Source of the DNA: Spirodela intermedia
Lineage: Eukaryota > Streptophyta > Magnoliopsida > Alismatales > Araceae
DNA length: 64,000 bases
Direction: 5' to 3'
NCBI GenBank assembly: GCA_902729315.2
Contig: LR746269.1
Coordinates: forward strand, 3,234,001 to 3,298,000
Positions 22,546 through 33,831 of this stretch are shown here, in pieces (positions within the stretch are counted from its first letter, which is position 1; every line of letters begins with the position of its first letter). The position numbers and the translations under genes were made by a program. The notes beneath the pieces were generated by a model. It made no database searches. It was not told the DNA's origin and saw nothing but the letters and a program-made list of their open reading frames with translations.

Positions 22546-24172
22546 TGATAAGTCTTCATTATCATGAGTTAATAATTAGTAAATAATATATTTTTAGCCT
22601 TAACTCATGATAAATAGACTTATATTTGTGTTAAAGTATGATTTGTGGTTTTCAATTAATTAATGTGAATTTTTGGGTAATTATGTGATTTTATACGATT
22701 TTTACAGTCTTATTTGTGAGATAAATGAAGAATAAGAAATAAAAAATATTGCAAAATGGGGAGACCCACCGGCCAGCCAAGCCCGCAAGTGAGTCGGAAG
22801 CGAAGTCAGGGAGTAGCCACGAGCAGGGGCTCAAGCGGCTTGGCTTGGACCGATAGGGGCATGTGTGTGCCACTCCCCTTCCATGTCACTAGTGGTCAGC
22901 CAGCTGTGGGGCAAGGAGTGGTTGCACATGTGAGAGTAGTGACTTTGCTTATAAAGCTAATATTACTATATATTCGCCTGAAAAATTAGCGCACAACCAA
23001 TGTGGGACTAAACCCGCATCACACCTTCTTGAGAGGCGGGCGATCGGCAAGGGTTCGAATCCTCCAAGAGTCAAAATTCATATATTTTTATCTGATTATC
23101 GCAACTTTCTTATAGATCGCCGGTGAAGGATTAAGCAACGAGAATCATTGGATCATCGGCAAAAATCTCATCAACGTGATTTGCGGAGCATTGCTACTAA
23201 AATAGCTGAACGATTCGTGATAAAAGGATCGCAATCCATTGAGTAAATCATCTCTAATTGATCGACGAACAAGCCGTCGTTAGAAAGAGGACGATCCACC
23301 GGGAGACGAGTCACCACCTCTTGAGAGCGTACCAGATGCGATGAAGAGCCTCCTCTTGCTGCACGGACCTGAGGATGAAGCTCTCTAACATGCGCCTCAC
23401 CTCCATCCAGCTCCTCTCCATTGAGTGACAGCCGCCAGAGAGCCGCAAAGTCACCGTTTTTCTGCTCCACTGAGTGACAGTTGCCATAGATGATTTGATG
23501 ACCCACTTCATTGATCTCTAGACTTCGCGAGAAGATCTAAAGATTGCCTACGTCATCTTTGTCTAAAGAGAGCCTTCGAGGCTGTGGACATTGCACAACG
23601 ATCCTCCCGAACGCTTAGGATTTTGGTGCATCGCCAATGCATCACCGTCGCGATGCTGGAACTCTATTTTACTTCTTTCAATTTACTTTACACTTCATTT
23701 AGTGATAATTTTTGTGTTTTTAAGTTACCAAAATATACTTTGTTCAATTACGATTCTTCTGGCTTTTACATATCTTAATTTGATTAATTAAATCATTTGT
23801 AATCGCTTACGTAAGAATCACCAGACGGAACTCTGTTTCTGCCCAATTTGCATCCGTCGGGCACTGACATCATCCCGACATTTGCACCCTTATTTCCTTT
23901 TTTTTCGTGAATTTTAAATATATTTCCTTTTTATTTTCTACTATAAAATTTATAGAAAATTGTATTCATTGAGAAAAATTCTGAATAATTACTAGATATT
24001 ATATTACATCCCTGTGATCGACTTGGAAAATTACTGCTATTTTTGGAAGTTTTGTTGAATTATAATTGATAGATTTATTTAGAAATACTTCTAAATATCT
24101 GAAAATTCATATTTTCTAGTTTTATAAATTTTATATTTGCATGATTTAATATACAACGACTGAGTCACGTTA
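22546..24172 (+). repeat. 3' LTR of E-P
   Basis: 1,627 bp, starting TGATAAGTC and ending GTCACGTTA, where the terminal CA has become TA. It is followed by the target duplication copy GTTGT. Confidence 0.92.
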
Positions 24173-25128
24173 GTTGTTTAATCATCTCCGACGGCTGTCA
24201 CTTGGTGGAGTGGAAAAATGACAACTTTGCGGCTCTCTGGCGGCTATCACCCGACAAAGAGGAGCTAGATGGAGGTGGGGTGCGTGTTAAGGAGCTTCAT
24301 CCTCAAGTCTGCGCAGCAAGAGGATGCTCTTCATCGCATCTGGTATGCTCTCAGGAGGTGGCAACTCATCTCCTGGCAGATCGTCCTCTTCCTAACGACG
24401 GCTTGTTCGTCAATCAATCAAAGATGATTTACTCGATGGATTGTGATCCTTTTATCACGAATCGTTCAACAATTTTAGTAGCAATGCTCCACGAATCACG
24501 TTGACGAGATTTTCACCGATAATCTAGCGATTCTTGTTGCTTAATCCTTCACCGGCGATCTGCAGGAAAGTCGCGATAATCAGATAAAAATATATGAATT
24601 TTGACTTTGGAAGGATTTGAACCCTCACCGGTCGCCCGCCTCTGAGGAAGATGTGATGTGGGTTTAGTCCCACATCGATTGTGTGCTGATTTTTCAGGCG
24701 AATATATAGTAATGTTAGTTTTATAAGCAAAGTCACTACTCTCGCATGTACGACCACTCCTTGCCCCACAACCAGTTGGCCACCAGTGACGTGGAAGGAG
24801 AGTGGCGCACACGTGCCCCTATCAATCTAAGCCAAGCTACTCAAGCCCTTGCTCGCGGCTACTCCCCAACTATGCTTCTGACCCGCTTGCGGGCCTAGCT
24901 GGCCAGCGGGTCCCCCCATTTTGTAATATTTTTATTTCTTGTTCTTCATTTATCTCAAAAGTAAGACTATAAAAATCGTATAAAATCACATAATTACTCA
25001 AAAATTCACATTAATCAACTGAAAACCACAAATCATACTTTAACACAAATATAAGTCTATTTATCATGAGTTAAGGCTAAAACTATATTATTTACTAATT
25101 ATTAACTCATGATAATGAAGACTTCTCA

Positions 25129-26750
25129 GTACACCATAGATCATCTTATATGATCTAAGAGTTGTTTAGCCAAAGACATTAAATTCAACGTTGCATGGGA
25201 GGCAACCCATGGTTTTTATTTTATTATGTTTGATTTTTTTTTAGTTTTATTTTTCTTATAATTTTGCAATACTTATTTTTGTATTTGTTTTTTTTGAAAA
25301 AGTGCAGGAAGAGTGTAAGATGAAGTAGAAAATTAAAAACTAGGTTGAGGTGATGTCTTTCTGAGATTTATAATTTATGACAACATTTTAAATGCTTAAG
25401 TTTACATATATGCATGCTTCACTTGAAAATTATATTTTTTCCATATTTTGTTTTGATTTTTCTATGTCATTAAGGACAATGTCATTTTTAAGTTGGGGGG
25501 TGAAGTATTCATTATTAATTTATGCTGTAGAATGATTAAGAACATGTGTTTGCATTTCATTTTTATTTTTACACGCTCACTTAGAATAGCAACTAAAAAA
25601 ATTAAAATAAAATAAATTTAAAAAACTAAAACATCTATTTTCTAGTTTTCTGTTAGGAACAACGGACTGTCAAAAATAGCAAACAAAAAACAGCCCAAAA
25701 TTTGAAATTCTAGAAATCCTTTTCTTACATTTCAATCCCCTACACATATATTACTAAAATTCGAAGTTACAGATATAAAGAGGATAATTTTGATTTATTT
25801 TTGATAAATTTATTATTACTAAAAACAAAACTTAAAATAAAAAACGAAATTGTCAGAACTATGTAATTTACAAATTTCTTACATCATATTGCATGCATGA
25901 AAAATTAATACCAAAAGATACCAGAAAGATTGTTATTGAGTCAAAAGATTGATCTAGTAGCATGAAATGTTGGAATACTCCTTTGATACATGATAGATAA
26001 CATGGATTTGATTTTACAACTTTTCACTTCATGATCTTGATGCATATTATTTACTTGATGTGAAAATTTGATTGATCATTTGAGTTTAATAGAGATTTTT
26101 GCACCCTGATCGATAGGACTTCTAAAGAAAAACTACTTATTTCAAAAAAAAAAAGAGAAAGAGTAATGTGAAAAATCTAGAAATGAAGAGTACATATAGA
26201 GGGTGTGAGACATCATTCTCATTGTTGAAAATCGTGCATAGAAAAACACTTGTTGCAAAATAAGTGGATAAAGTGAAAGCCTTGAAAATGAAGAGTACAC
26301 ATAGAGGGTGTGAGACATCATTCTTATTGTCAAAATTTGTCTACAGAGAAAGCTACTTATCTACTATATATAAAAATAAAAAAAATGAAGAAAGAAATAT
26401 AGTGCAAACTTCAAAAATCAAGTTATGGAAAAAGGGAAATGTAGGATCAATATTATTCTTGGATGAGTATTGATAATTAGAACATCTTGTAAATATATCT
26501 ATGAGTGAAGAAGTAATAAAGATGTGAATAGAAGAAGTGAAGTTTAGATTGTTATTCCAAGGAGTGCTTAAACATTTAAGTGCTTGACATCATTCCTAAA
26601 TACTTGATATAAGAATTCAAAGTGTTTAATGGTGCAGCATTTCTAATTGTATTTTTTTTTCTGTATTGAAATATGATGTTTGAGATTTGTAAATTTTTAT
26701 TTTCATAATTCCATTGCTAAGGGACTAGCAATGATTTAAGTTGGGGAATG
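25129..26750 (+). other. 3' region of E-A, continued after the inverted LTR
   Basis: Continues E-A from the junction at CATAGATCATC. It includes the hairpin CATGGG-AGGCAA-CCCATG (25194-25211), a first purine tract TTAAGTTGGGGGGTGAAG (25488-25505), the same 45-bp direct repeats as E-P at 26185 and 26290, and a second purine tract just before the 3' LTR. No coding sequence is seen. Confidence 0.85.
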
Positions 26751-27950
26751 TGATAAGTCTTCATTATTATGAGTTAATAATTAGTAAATAATATAGTTTT
26801 AGCCTTAACTCATGATAAATAGACTTATATTTGTGTTAAAGTTTGAAAAGTAGTTTTCAGTTGATTAACATAAATTTTTTGTGTAATTATGTAATTTTAT
26901 ACGAATTTATATGATTTTTATAGTCTTACTTTTGAGATAAATAAAGAAAAAGAAATTAAAATAAAAATAAAACAAAATTAGGGGGACTTGCCGGCTAGTT
27001 GGGCCCCACAAGCAAGTTGGAAGCGTAGTTGGAGAGTAGCCACAAGTAGGGGCTTGAGTGGCTTGGACCGATAGGGACACGTGTGCACCACTCCCCTTTC
27101 ATGTCACTAGTGGCCAGCCGACTGTGGGGCAAGGAGTGGTCATACATGCGCGAGAAAGGAACTTACTTCCAAATGTAACATTACTATATATTCGCTTGAA
27201 AATTTGGCACACAACCGATGTGGGACTAAACTAGCATCACATCCTCCCTAGAAAGGGGCGAGCAATCAGTGCGAGTTCAAATCCTCTCAGAGTCAAACTC
27301 ATATTTTTATCTGATTATCGTGACTTTCCTACATATCACCGATGAAGGATTAAGCAACCAGAATCGTTGGATCATTGGTAAAAATCTCATCAATGCGATT
27401 CGCGAAGCATTTTTACTAAAATTGTTGAAGGATTCACGATAAAAGGATCACGAATTCATCGAGTAAATCATCTCCGATTGATCGACAAACAACCCGTCGT
27501 CAGGAAGAGGACGATCCACCAAGAGATGAGTCACCACCTCCTGAGAGTGTACTAAATGCAATGAAGAGCCTCCTCTTGCTGCGCGGACCTAACGATGAAG
27601 CTCCCTAACACGTGCCCCACCTCCATCCAGCTCCTCTTCATCAGGTGACAGCTACTAGAGAGTTGCAAAGTCACCATTTTTCTGCTCCGCTGGGTGACAG
27701 CTGTCGGAGACGATTTGACGACCCATTTCATATATCTCCAGACTTCACAAAGAGATCTAGAGATTGCTCACGTCGTCCGTGTCCAAGGAGAGCCTTTGAG
27801 GCTGTGGACACTGTACGACGATCTTCGCGAATACTTAGAATTCTAGTGCATCGCCAATGCATCGCCGCCATGACGTCAAAACTCTGTTTTCCTGCTTTCA
27901 ACTTAATTTTTGTTTCCTTTAGTGATAATTTGTTGATTTTAAATTTACCA
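26751..27950 (+). mobile_element. 3' LTR of E-A, 3'-truncated
   Basis: Begins TGATAAGTC immediately after a polypurine tract and follows the LTR to AAATTTACCA at 27950 (reference position about 1185), after which homology ends. The promoter and 3' end are missing. Confidence 0.85.
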
Positions 27951-28119
27951 CTAATTAATGGCATTCTCATTCCCAAGATTATCATGAAGAAGAAATTACT
28001 TGGAGCACATCAAGATCATCATAGGTCAAGCATCACTCAACTTAGAATTGACACATAATGATATTTGTGCAAGATTCAAATTCAAGGTGTCCTTATAATC
28101 CTCTCCATGGATAGATTAA
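27951..28119. other. Short non-LTR segment between E-A and E-B
   Basis: 169 bp with no homology to the LTR family. Its last five bases, ATTAA, are the left target duplication of E-B. No gene is seen. Confidence 0.6.
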
Positions 28120-28432
28120 TGACGTGACTCAGTCGTTGTATATTAAATCACGTAAATCTAAAATTTATAAAACTAGAAAATACGAATTTTCAGATATTTA
28201 GAAGTATTTATAAAAAAATATATCAATTATAATTCAATAAAAGTTCCAAAAATAGTGGTAATTTCCCAAGTCGATCACAGGGATGTAATATAATATTTTG
28301 TAATTATTCAGATTTTTTCTCAATGAATACGATTTTTTATGAATTTTATACTAGGAAATGAAAAGGAAATATATTTAAAATTCACGAAAAAAAAGAAAGG
28401 AAATAAAGGTGCGGACGACAGGATGACGTCAG
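28120..28432 (-). repeat. 3' LTR remnant of E-B
   Basis: Matches 32196-32509 from the LTR end through the TATA region, then jumps at GATGACGTCAG into 3' untranslated sequence (GGCTTTCACTTTATCC). It is a deletion scar and not a truncated insertion, since the external target duplication is intact. Confidence 0.88.
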
Positions 28433-29654
28433 GGCTTTCACTTTATCCACTTATTTTTCAGCAAGTGTTTTTCTATGCACGATTTTCGACAATGAGAATG
28501 ATGTCTCACACCCTCCATGTGTACTCTTCGTTTCTAGATTTTTCACATTGCTCTCTCTTTTTTTTTCGAAATAAGTGATTTCTCCTCACAAGTCCTATAG
28601 ATCAGGGTACAAAAATCTCTATTAAACTTAAATGATCAATCAAATTTTCACATCAAGTAAATACTATCCATCAAGATCATGAAGTGAAAATCTGTAAAAT
28701 CAAATCCATGTTATCTATCATGTATCCAAGGAGTATTCCAACATTTCATGCTACTAGATCATTCTTTTGACTCAATAATAATCTTCCTAGTATCTTTTGG
28801 TATCAATCAATCTAATTGATTTAATTTTTCATGCATGTAATATGATGTAAGGAATTTGTAAATCAGATAGTTCTGACAATTCTGTTTTCTGTTTTCAATT
28901 CTATTTTTAGCAGCAATAAATTTGTCAAAAATAAATCAAAACTATCTTCTTTATAGCTGTAATTTCGAATTTCAGTAATATATATCTAGGGGATTGGACA
29001 GAAAACCAGAAAATAGATGTTGCAATTTTTCCGAATTTTATTTTATTTTTATTTTTTTAGTTGCTGTTCTAAGTTGAATAAAATGCAAACACATGTTCTT
29101 AATCATCCTACAGCATAAATTAATAATGAATACTTCACCCCCCAACTTAAAAATGACATTGTCCTTAATGACACAAAAAACTCAAAACAGAATATGCAGA
29201 AAATATAATTTTCAAGTGAAGCATGGATATCTGCAAAGTTAAGCATTAAAAATATTTTCATAAATGATGAAGCTCAGAAAGACATCACCTCAACCTCGTT
29301 TTTAATTTTCCACTTCATCTTACACTCCGCCTGCACTTTTTCGATAGAAAAATAAATACAGAAACAAGTACTACGAAATTCTAAGAAAAACAGAGCTTAA
29401 AAAAAATCAAACAAAATGAAATAAAAACCATGGGTTGCCTCCCATGCAGCGCTGAATTTAATGTCTCCAGCTGGACAGCTCTTATATCATATAAGATGAT
29501 CTAAGGCCATCAAAATATATTTGTATCCCAAGGTAAGTTTCATGATATTCTTTTTCAGATTTAGCATAAATTTATATACTTCATATATATACCTTGACAT
29601 ACTTTCAGCCAAAATAAAATGGAAATTAACAATTTTTTCCCAAAAATAATATTT

Positions 29655-31982
29655 TCATTTTGAAAAGAATCTTTCCTTATTTCTATCTTGTTTTGTTAGG
29701 CTCTCATTCATTAATAAATACTTTCTATTAATAAACCATAAAATGTGATCAGGCCATATAATTTTCAGATTAGCTCTTGCCCAATCTAATTTTTTTTCAT
29801 CTAAATTGGTACCTCTAATTCTTCCACTCACCCATTTCTTAATGTCTTCTTTTATCTGCATAATCTTCCCTTGCTCCATTTTATCTTCCATACATATTTG
29901 TTCAATTTGCGAGGAGTGAAATATTTCAAGCTTAGAAATAATTCTAATGGGCTGTGGGTTTTGAAGGATGGAAGGATTGTCTTCTTTAATCTCAGATCTA
30001 ATGAATTCAGTAAAATTCAAATTTTCTCCTCCAAAATTATCTCTATATTCATATCTATTATTTTCGCTTGTTCCCATTAGTTGAATCAATTCTTTTTCTA
30101 GCTTTTCGTTTCTCAACTCATCAAATTCTTCATCTTCCCAAGAGCTATCTTTTAATTTTGGTATATGATATACATCATCATCCTCACAATCAACATCCAT
30201 GGCTGCAAAATTATGATTAGATTCATTAATTTCGTCTCCTACATCTCCCAAATCAATTGATTTTTCTTCACCTGAAATATATTTTTCTTCATTTCTGTCC
30301 TTACTCCCTTCTACTAAAATTTGGATGATTTTTCTATGATCAGTTGCTGTTTCTTCATCTAAGGGTTCTTTCTCCTCATCATCCTCACTATATTCATTCA
30401 TCAATTGCGAGCAATAAATGATTTTATTCAAATTTTCTGCTACTACATTTTTGGCCTTAATATTCTCATTTACTTCTAATGGATCATCAATTTCTTCTAA
30501 TAATTGGAAATAAGGATCAGGTAAAATATTCTCACTCAATATATTCACTGTCCTAACATTTTCATTTCGTGGGTTTTTTTCTAAATTTATCTAGCTAGAC
30601 TCTCTTTGCTGAAATCTTACTGTTGGACAGTTTTCTGAATTTTCTATGGGCTGACTAGGTAGCTGTCCCTCTTCTCTCTTATTCTCAAGAGCTTCTATAA
30701 TTTGTTTCCGATGAAGCATCATTTGATTCATAGTTTGTTGCATCATTTGGCTCATTTGCTGCATCATTTCCATAGCATCAGGTTGGGTTTGAGAGGGCTG
30801 ATTTTTCTGAAATCTATTTTCTTGTTTTGGACGAAATTCAGAGTTTGAATTGGGTCTAAGTGCTTCTGGATTTTGAATATTATTTGGGTCTCTCCATGAA
30901 AAACTATTCCTCCAATTAGGATTATAAGAATTTGAAAAAGGTTCCCTGTTTCTATTAAAACCATGAGCTACTTGCACTTGTTCTTGCATAGGGTGAAATG
31001 ATTGATCTAAATTATAACATTGAAATTCAGAATAATCGTTTTCACCATACATAGGACATGTACTATTCGAATTAAGTTGAGGATTAAAAGGCTTTCTAAT
31101 ATTTTCAATAAGTAAATCATTTTTTTCTAATCTTTGATTAATCTGATTAACCTCATTTCTAAGTTTAGAATCATCATCATGATACAATTCATAAATTCCT
31201 CTCTTCTTATCCCTGTCATATAATTCAAAAGAGGCTTGATCTCTAGAATTTTCACTTAAATTCTCATAAAGACTGTAAATCTCATCAGGAGTTTTCTCCA
31301 TAAAAGCTCCTCCACATATAGAATCAACCATATTTCTATGTTGTTCTAATAATCCATCATAAAAAATTCTATTAAGCTGCTACTTGGGTATAGCATGATG
31401 AGGACACTTTCTAAGTAAATCTTTAAATTTTTCCCATGTCTCATGCAAAGTTTCTCTTGGTCTTTGAGAAAAACTCTATATATGTTTTCTCATATTTTGA
31501 GTTTTTCCTAAGGGATAAAATTTTCGAAGAAAGGCCTGTTCTATATCTTTCCAGCTAGTTAATTCTCTATCTAATGTGGATAGCCAATGACTAGCTTTGT
31601 CCCTAAGTGTATGAGGGAATAATTTCATCTTAATAATTTCCGGTGTAACTTGAGAGAGATTAACTAAATCACAGACCATATGAAATTTTTCTAAGTGCTG
31701 ATGAGGTTCCTCTAAAGGCAATCCATGAAAATTAGGGAGCATTTGAAAAATTCCTGGATTTATTTTGAATTTAACAGTGGGTGCTAATGGGACTCTAATA
31801 TTAGATGCTCTTTGAAATGAATCACGGGTATAATGATTTTTCATGGCCATAGGATTGTTCTCAGTTTGACCTGTACTTCCTTCAGGATCCATCAAAATTA
31901 ATTTTTCTTTCGGATTTTTATTTTTGAATGAAATAATGAAAGGATTTTCTAGCCTTGGATGCAAGGATCTTCTACCATGCAT
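29655..31982 (-). pseudogene. gag-ORF2 fusion frame of E-B, nearly open
   Basis: From ATG at 31982 to TGA at 29655, one frame of about 775 codons is interrupted by only three TAG codons: near 31474, 31380 and 30592. The first two sit where E-A has TGG. The N-terminal part is gag, homologous to E-P (HTLRDKASHWLSTLDRELTS region, then the Met/Gln-rich tract). After the shared VRTVN segment (about 30550) it diverges from E-P protease and continues as a Glu/Asp-rich region (YSEDDEEKEPLDEETA, EDDDVYHIPKL, SSWEDEEFDEL). A C-terminal part follows with WARANLKIIWPDHILWFINR. I do not recognise this ORF2 domain. It is conserved in E-A and E-C. It could be a Gag extension, an adaptor for partner-encoded pol, or a relic of a host sequence. 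Confidence 0.88.
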
Positions 31983-32172
31983 AAAAATCAATAAATTCGA
32001 GGGAGAAAGTTAGTGACTGTTACCCTCCTTCAGGATGCTCCAGTCCTTGCCGTGCTTCTTTTCGTTCCCTTTTTCTAATAAAAATCGGCAAAAAGAAAAT
32101 AAAACAAGAGTAAAGTTTTTTTTTGTGTACTCTAAGAGAAAAATAGAAAAATACTAAATATTATGCAATACA

Positions 32173-32190
32173 TCCCCGGCAACGGCGCCA
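32173..32190 (-). other. Primer-binding site of E-B (tRNA-Asp), perfect
   Basis: On the minus strand this reads TGGCGCCGTTGCCGGGGA, an exact 18-base complement of the plant tRNA-Asp 3' end including CCA. It is five bases inside the 5' LTR. Confidence 0.92.
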
Positions 32191-32419
32191 AAATTTGATG
32201 TGACTCAGTCGTTGTATATTAAATTACGTAAATCTAAAATTTATAAAACTAGAAAATACGAATTTTCGGATATTTAGAAGTATTTATAAATAAATATATC
32301 AATTATAATTCAATAAAAGTTCCGAAAATAGCGGTAATTTCCCAGGTCGATCACAGGGATGTAATATAATATTTTGTAATTATTCAGTATTTTTTTCAAT
32401 GAATACGATTTTCTATGAA

Positions 32420-32426
32420 TTTTATA
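32420..32426 (-). promoter_or_regulatory. Likely U3 TATA box of the E-B LTR
   Basis: TATAAAA on the minus strand, about 230 bp before the LTR end, conserved in nearly all copies (for example 4571-4577). Transcription starting just downstream would include the primer site and gag-ORF2. Confidence 0.6.
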
Positions 32427-33364
32427 CTAGGAAATGAAAAGGAAATATATGTAAAATTCACAAAAAAAAAGAAAGGAAATAAGGGTGCAGACGACAGGAT
32501 GACGTCAGCGCCCGGCGAACGCGAATCGGGCGGAAACAGAGTTCCACCCGGCGATTCTTACGTAAGCGATTACAGACGATTTAATTAATCAAATTAAGAT
32601 CTGTAAAAGCCGGAAGAATCGTAATTGAACGAAGTATAGTTTGGTAAATTAAAATCACACAAAGTATCACTAAATGAAGCGTAAATTAAATTGAAAGCAG
32701 GAAAACAGAGTTCCGGCGTCGCGACGGCGATGCGTCGGCGATGCACCGGAATCCTGAGCGTTCGGGAGGATCGTCGTGCAGTGTCCACGGCCTCGAAGGC
32801 TCTCCTTGGACAAAGACGACGTGGGCAATCTCTAGATCTTCTCGCGAAGTCTAGAGATCAATGAAGTGGGTCGTCGAATCGTCTCCGGCGGCTGTCACCC
32901 GGCGGAGCGGAAAAACGGCGACTTTGCGGCTCTCCGGCGGCTGTCACCCGACGGAGAGGAGCTGGATGGAGGTGGGGCGCGTGTTAGGGAGCTTCATCCT
33001 CAGGTCCGCGCAGCAAGAGGAGGCTCTTCATCGCATCTGGTACGCTCTCAGGAGGTGGCGACTCGTCTCCCGGCGGATCGTCCTCTTCCCGACGACGGCT
33101 TGTTCGTCGATCAATCGGAGATGATTTACTCGATGGATTCGCGATCCTTTTATCGCGAATCGTTCAGCAATTTTAGTAGCAATGCTCCGCCAATCGCGTT
33201 GACGAGATTTTCGCCGATGATCCAGCGATTCTCGTTGCTTAATCCTTCACCGGCGATCTGCAGGAAAGTCGCGATAATCAGATAAAAATATATGAATTTT
33301 TACTCTGCGAGGATTTGAACCCGCGCCGGTCGCCCGCCTCTGAGGAAGGTGTGACGGGGGTTTA

Positions 33365-33407
33365 GTCCCACATCGGTTGTGCGCCGATGTTTTGGGCGAA
33401 TATATAA
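33365..33407 (+). promoter_or_regulatory. snRNA-type USE plus TATA motif, antisense to the LTR
   Basis: GTCCCACATCG (33365-33375) matches the plant snRNA upstream sequence element RTCCCACATCG exactly and is followed after 25 bp by TATATAA (33401-33407). This spacing resembles Pol III-type plant snRNA promoters more than the longer Pol II type. The pair is oriented opposite to the retrotransposon and recurs in most LTR copies. Function is inferred only. Confidence 0.5.
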
Positions 33408-33831
33408 TAATGTTAGCTTTTTGAGAAGTCCCTTCTCTCGCGTGTACAACCACCCCTTGCCCCACAGCCGCCTGGCCATAGGTGACGTGGATGGGGGGTG
33501 GCGCACACGTGCTCCTATCGGTACAAGCTAAGCCGCTCGAGCCCCTGCTCGCGGCTACTCCCCGACTGCGCTATCGACCCGCTTGCAGGCCCGGCTGGCC
33601 GGCGGGTCCCCCCAATTTTGCAATATTTTTATATTTATTTCTTGTTCTTCATTTATCTCAAAAGTAAGACTGTAAAAATCGTATAAAATCACATAATTAC
33701 CCAAAAATTCACGTTAATCAACTGAAAATCACAAGTCATTCTTTAACACAAATATAAGTCTATTTATCATGAGTTAAGGCTAAAACTATATTATTTACTA
33801 ATTATTAACTCATGATAATGAAGATTTATCA

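Larger units (their letters stand above)
14482..24172 (+). mobile_element. E-P: pol-bearing Ty3/gypsy (Athila-like) retrotransposon
   Basis: A 9,691-bp element with 5' LTR 14482-16109, primer site 16115-16132, gag, protease, RT, RNase H, integrase, polypurine tract and 3' LTR 22546-24172. Target duplication: GTCAT (14477-14481) and GTTGT (24173-24177). Intact LTRs of the family read GTCGT at this site, so the two copies differ by one transition each. RT-RNaseH-IN order, a tRNA-Asp primer site and no chromodomain fit the Athila-like non-chromovirus branch; that lineage is inferred from motifs. Every ORF is broken, so it is not active. Confidence 0.92.
13850..25128 (-). mobile_element. Inverted LTR inside E-A, split by E-P
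   Basis: One minus-strand LTR lies in two pieces, 13850-14481 and 24178-25128, separated by the E-P insertion. Its outer edges interrupt E-A exactly between TTTTGATGGC (ending 13849) and CATAGATCATC (from 25135). The uninterrupted form of that junction is seen in E-C at 58669-58685. About six extra bases on the right are the size of a target duplication but are too diverged to call. It is therefore a solo LTR inserted into E-A, later hit by E-P. Confidence 0.85.
28120..33831 (-). mobile_element. E-B: non-autonomous gag-ORF2 LTR retrotransposon
   Basis: 5,712 bp on the minus strand, bounded by a perfect target duplication ATTAA (28115-28119 and 33832-33836). Order in its own direction: 5' LTR (33831-32196), primer site, gag-ORF2 (31982-29655), 3' untranslated region, 3' LTR remnant (28432-28120). 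It has no pol. The 3' LTR keeps only its last 313 bp; the rest, with the polypurine tract and about half of the 3' untranslated region, is deleted. Over those 313 bp the two LTRs show about 15 differences by eye (about 5 percent), so it is younger than E-A. Confidence 0.92.
32196..33831 (-). repeat. 5' LTR of E-B
   Basis: 1,636 bp, one of the best preserved LTR copies. It keeps the terminal 14-bp inverted repeat, the GATTCGCGAT hairpin, the internal TATA and the antisense USE/TATA pair. Confidence 0.93.
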
